Origin: G963701675 sp963701675
GTDB taxonomy: Bacteria > Planctomycetota > Planctomycetia > Gemmatales > Gemmataceae
DNA length: 64,000 nucleotides
NCBI GenBank assembly: GCA_963701675.1
Contig: OY969623.1
Coordinates: 2,728,001 to 2,792,000, forward strand
Direction of reading: 5' to 3'
Numbering within the stretch: position 1 is the first letter of the stretch; each line of letters opens with the position of its first letter. Made by a program: the position numbers and the translations under genes. A model generated the notes under the pieces. It was not told where the DNA came from. It made no database searches and saw only the letters and a list, made by a program, of their open reading frames with translations. Shown here piece by piece: positions 62,410-64,000 of this stretch.

Positions 62410-62748
62410 CGATGACAGCGCCGTGAGTGTTTACGCGTTTACGGAATGAAGTCATGGACAAAAGCGGCATTTAATGACGAACTGCAAACCACCTGCAAAC
62501 ACGTTTACGACATGAAAACAGGGCAACTAAAGCCGAAGTCGAGCGGTTTTGTTTACACCAGCGGTGACCAGGTGTGGAATTTTTATTTACGTACGAACAT
62601 CTACTACGTCTGGGTCTACCGGTCAAGCCGCCGGGTAGCCGATGGATGGCCCGGACGAGGGCCGCGAAGGGGCCACCAAGAGCCCCGCAGCGGTCCCGGT
62701 CGGGCAGGCCAGCGAACCGGCGGCGAAGGTACTTCAGCATCGGTGCCA
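62410..62748. other. Region with no supported gene after the coupling protein
   Basis: About 340 bases separate the coupling protein from the leftward DUF6573 gene. Both strands carry open frames, but none shows protein-like composition or a ribosome site. This may hold a control region or oriT; no nick-site sequence was recognised. Confidence 0.4.
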
Positions 62749-63129
62749 TCAGTCCTCGTAGGGGAGCATGACCGTCACACACGGGGTACCATCGTCATTT
62801 GGTCCGCAGATGGCTTTCAACTCGACGAGCGACGGGCAGCCGTTACCATTCTCGTTTCGCACATGCAGCCGAAACCGGAGCATGTCGCCGTCATTACTTC
62901 GGCGGACGGCAAAGTTAAGAACGACCAAAATATCCCAGAGCCGGCCGGATTCATCCTGACCGAACACGCCTTCCGGAACCTCCACGTAATCGCTCCAAAC
63001 AGCTCGCGTGAGTGCGACGGGATACTTGAACCCGGCCTCCGTAGCCGCACTACTTACGTCTACAAGTACGCCATCGGCAATCGCCTCGGCACGTGTGTAC
63101 GTGTGGATGATGTCTCCTTTGGTAAACAT
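62749..63129 (-). CDS. DUF6573-like protein
   Basis: This is a 126-residue protein. The blocks GVLVDVSSAATEAGFKYPVA, then LTRAVW, and QDESGRLWDILVVL match the plan of the DUF6573 family (recalled from pattern). The function of that family is unknown; members are common on mobile elements. ATG 63129 is chosen because MFTKGDIIHTYTRAEAIADG begins the domain; the frame is open far upstream. It follows the 100-residue paralog (63146) by 16 bases on the same strand. Confidence 0.72.
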   Translation of the reverse strand: MFTKGDIIHTYTRAEAIADGVLVDVSSAATEAGFKYPVALTRAVWSDYVEVPEGVFGQDESGRLWDILVVLNFAVRRSNDGDMLRFRLHVRNENGNGCPSLVELKAICGPNDDGTPCVTVMLPYED

Positions 63130-63145
63130 GGCTATTTCCTCCACC

Positions 63146-63448
63146 CTACAAGCTCTCAGTCGGTTCGCTATCCGGTGGGTGCCCGGATTCATCAACCGCC
63201 GTGGGCCTGCTTTCACCCTTGTGTTCGTGACACCAGTCGTGAGCCAGGTCGACGAGTTTGGCAAGCAAGGGCAGGTCGTCATAGCCAAAGCTCGTCGAAT
63301 CACGCCAAGTCCCTTTGGCGTTCTTGTAGAGCCTGGAAAACGACAAGTTGTGCCAAATGCCGCCGTTGGTCCCCTCGTTGGCCCAAATCGCGGCGCGTAC
63401 GCGGCCGAGGCGGATTTGATGAATGGGTTTTTGTGTTTTCTTGTCCAT
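63146..63448 (-). CDS. Small accessory protein, three-member family, copy 2
   Basis: This is a 100-residue protein. QKPIHQIRLGRVRAAIWANE and the later RDSTSFGYDDLPLLAKLVDL are almost the same as in the divergent gene 63548. AGGAGA lies four bases before the ATG. It has a charged C-terminal tail (ESRPTAVDESGHPPDSEPTE) that the other copies lack. No function is assigned. Confidence 0.75.
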   Translation of the reverse strand: MDKKTQKPIHQIRLGRVRAAIWANEGTNGGIWHNLSFSRLYKNAKGTWRDSTSFGYDDLPLLAKLVDLAHDWCHEHKGESRPTAVDESGHPPDSEPTESL

Positions 63449-63547
63449 GGTTTTCTCCTGTTTGTTGTTGTTCCGTCCCTGAGCATCAAACCGTACAGCG
63501 GGCGATGCGGCAGGTGTGGAACGGTTTTCACAGAAAGGGCCTTTGTC

Positions 63548-63847
63548 ATGACCGAGAAAGAACGGAGCGGCGAGAACGACGGTTCGACGGATCGTGCCGG
63601 CACCGATACGACGGTTCGCATGAAGCCCGTACACGAAGTACGACTCGGGCGCATTAAGGCGGCCATCTGGGCGAATCAGACCGAGAACGGCATACGGCAC
63701 AACGTCACCGTACGCCGGCTCTACAAGCGCGACGGAAGCACTGAGTGGGGCCAGTCGGATAGCTTCGGCCGTGACGATCTGCCGCTCGTTGGGGAAGTGG
63801 TCCGCGCAGCATGGACGTGGATTTTCGTGTACGGCCAACAAAGTTAG
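63548..63847 (+). CDS. Small accessory protein, three-member family, copy 3
   Basis: This is a 99-residue protein divergent from copy 2, with about 100 bases between the starts. A short charged N-terminal part (MTEKERSGENDGSTDRAG) precedes KPVHEVRLGRIKAAIWANQT and SDSFGRDDLPLVGEVVRAAW. AAGGG lies before ATG 63548. The head-to-head pair probably shares a control region in 63449-63547. Confidence 0.75.
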   Translation: MTEKERSGENDGSTDRAGTDTTVRMKPVHEVRLGRIKAAIWANQTENGIRHNVTVRRLYKRDGSTEWGQSDSFGRDDLPLVGEVVRAAWTWIFVYGQQS

Positions 63848-63941
63848 CCGGGAGTGGTCAAACAGCGAGTTGGACTCGCAAGTTCTAGGACGGCGCTGTG
63901 TATTTGGAGGAACATCGGCGCCTGGATTGGAAAATGGTCCG

Positions 63942-64000
63942 ATGCATTTCCTGACGGTTAAAGACGCCGCCTCGCGGCTTGGCTGCTCATCCAACTTGGT
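63942..64000 (+). CDS. Excisionase-like HTH protein (partial, cut by window end)
   Basis: Only the first 19 codons are visible: MHFLTVKDAASRLGCSSNL. This is the helix-turn-helix start of excisionase/AlpA proteins and resembles the start of the protein at 11292 (LTVKQVAERLRISASLVYS). It suggests that the recombination end of a second element begins beyond the window. Only the HTH start can be judged. Confidence 0.6.
   Translation, partial: MHFLTVKDAASRLGCSSNL

Noticed and set aside
57280..62748. oriT near the relaxase
   Set aside because: No inverted repeat plus nick-site pattern for MobF was recognised in the short gaps around the relaxase and coupling genes, so none is annotated.
62446..63657. 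403-residue open frame on the plus strand
   Set aside because: It runs antisense to the DUF6573-like gene and the small paralog, both of which have good starts and family patterns.

Overview
The window looks like a mosaic genomic island (or an integrated or extrachromosomal conjugative replicon) from a planctomycete-like bacterium. The evidence is the type of gene content, not a marker gene: an ECF sigma factor followed 16 bases later by a zinc-finger/Ser-Thr kinase/repeat protein, a large von Willebrand A protein coupled to a bacterial tubulin-like protein, secreted lectin-like duplicates, and many small orphan families. Base composition is moderately GC-rich throughout. No rRNA or complete tRNA is present.

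Left part (1-13.8 kb). A sigma factor/kinase signalling pair points leftward and runs off the window. It is followed by a frameshifted XRE regulator and then a rightward transfer-type operon (4.4-11.5 kb): an unknown protein, a small membrane protein, a perfect 33-bp palindrome, a ParB-like protein, two consecutive coupling-protein-type ATPases (the second frameshifted), small membrane proteins and two excisionase-like HTH proteins. A possible nuclease-fold protein and a tyrosine recombinase close this module. The recombinase lies beside a terminator and a 3' fragment of tRNA-Pro(CGG), probably an attachment site used more than once.

Middle (14-38 kb). Small unknown genes and a LysR-like regulator precede the VWA/tubulin-like pair (17.9-23.4 kb), which has its own strong terminator. 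A leftward parA/RHH/replication operon (23.7-26.5 kb) supplies a plasmid-type maintenance module. A frameshifted FkbM methyltransferase follows, then a metabolic/transport cluster: myo-inositol-1-phosphate synthase, a nitrilase-superfamily protein, a convergent K+ channel, an unknown 591-residue protein and a complete sugar-type ABC importer.

Mobile and accessory part (38-51 kb). An IS21-family element with istA and istB fused in one frame has split a serine resolvase gene, and its 5-bp target duplication is still visible. Directly beyond lies a region of about 1.25 kb dense in hairpins that ends in a Rho-independent-type terminator 10 bases before a small basic ORF. This looks like a large structured RNA with a partner protein and is the best candidate for an undescribed system. 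A DnaQ-like exonuclease, a PIN-domain toxin/antitoxin pair and a GH17/lectin cluster with a tandem duplication follow.

Right part (51-64 kb). Small zinc-binding and accessory proteins, a DUF932-like protein, a secreted coiled-coil protein, an RHH accessory protein, a MobF relaxase-helicase and a TraD-type coupling protein form a mobilization module. Three members of one small-protein family occur here. A long imperfect hairpin repeat of about 90-135 bp occurs three times in the same orientation (17.35, 38.19 and 50.99 kb), close to module boundaries.
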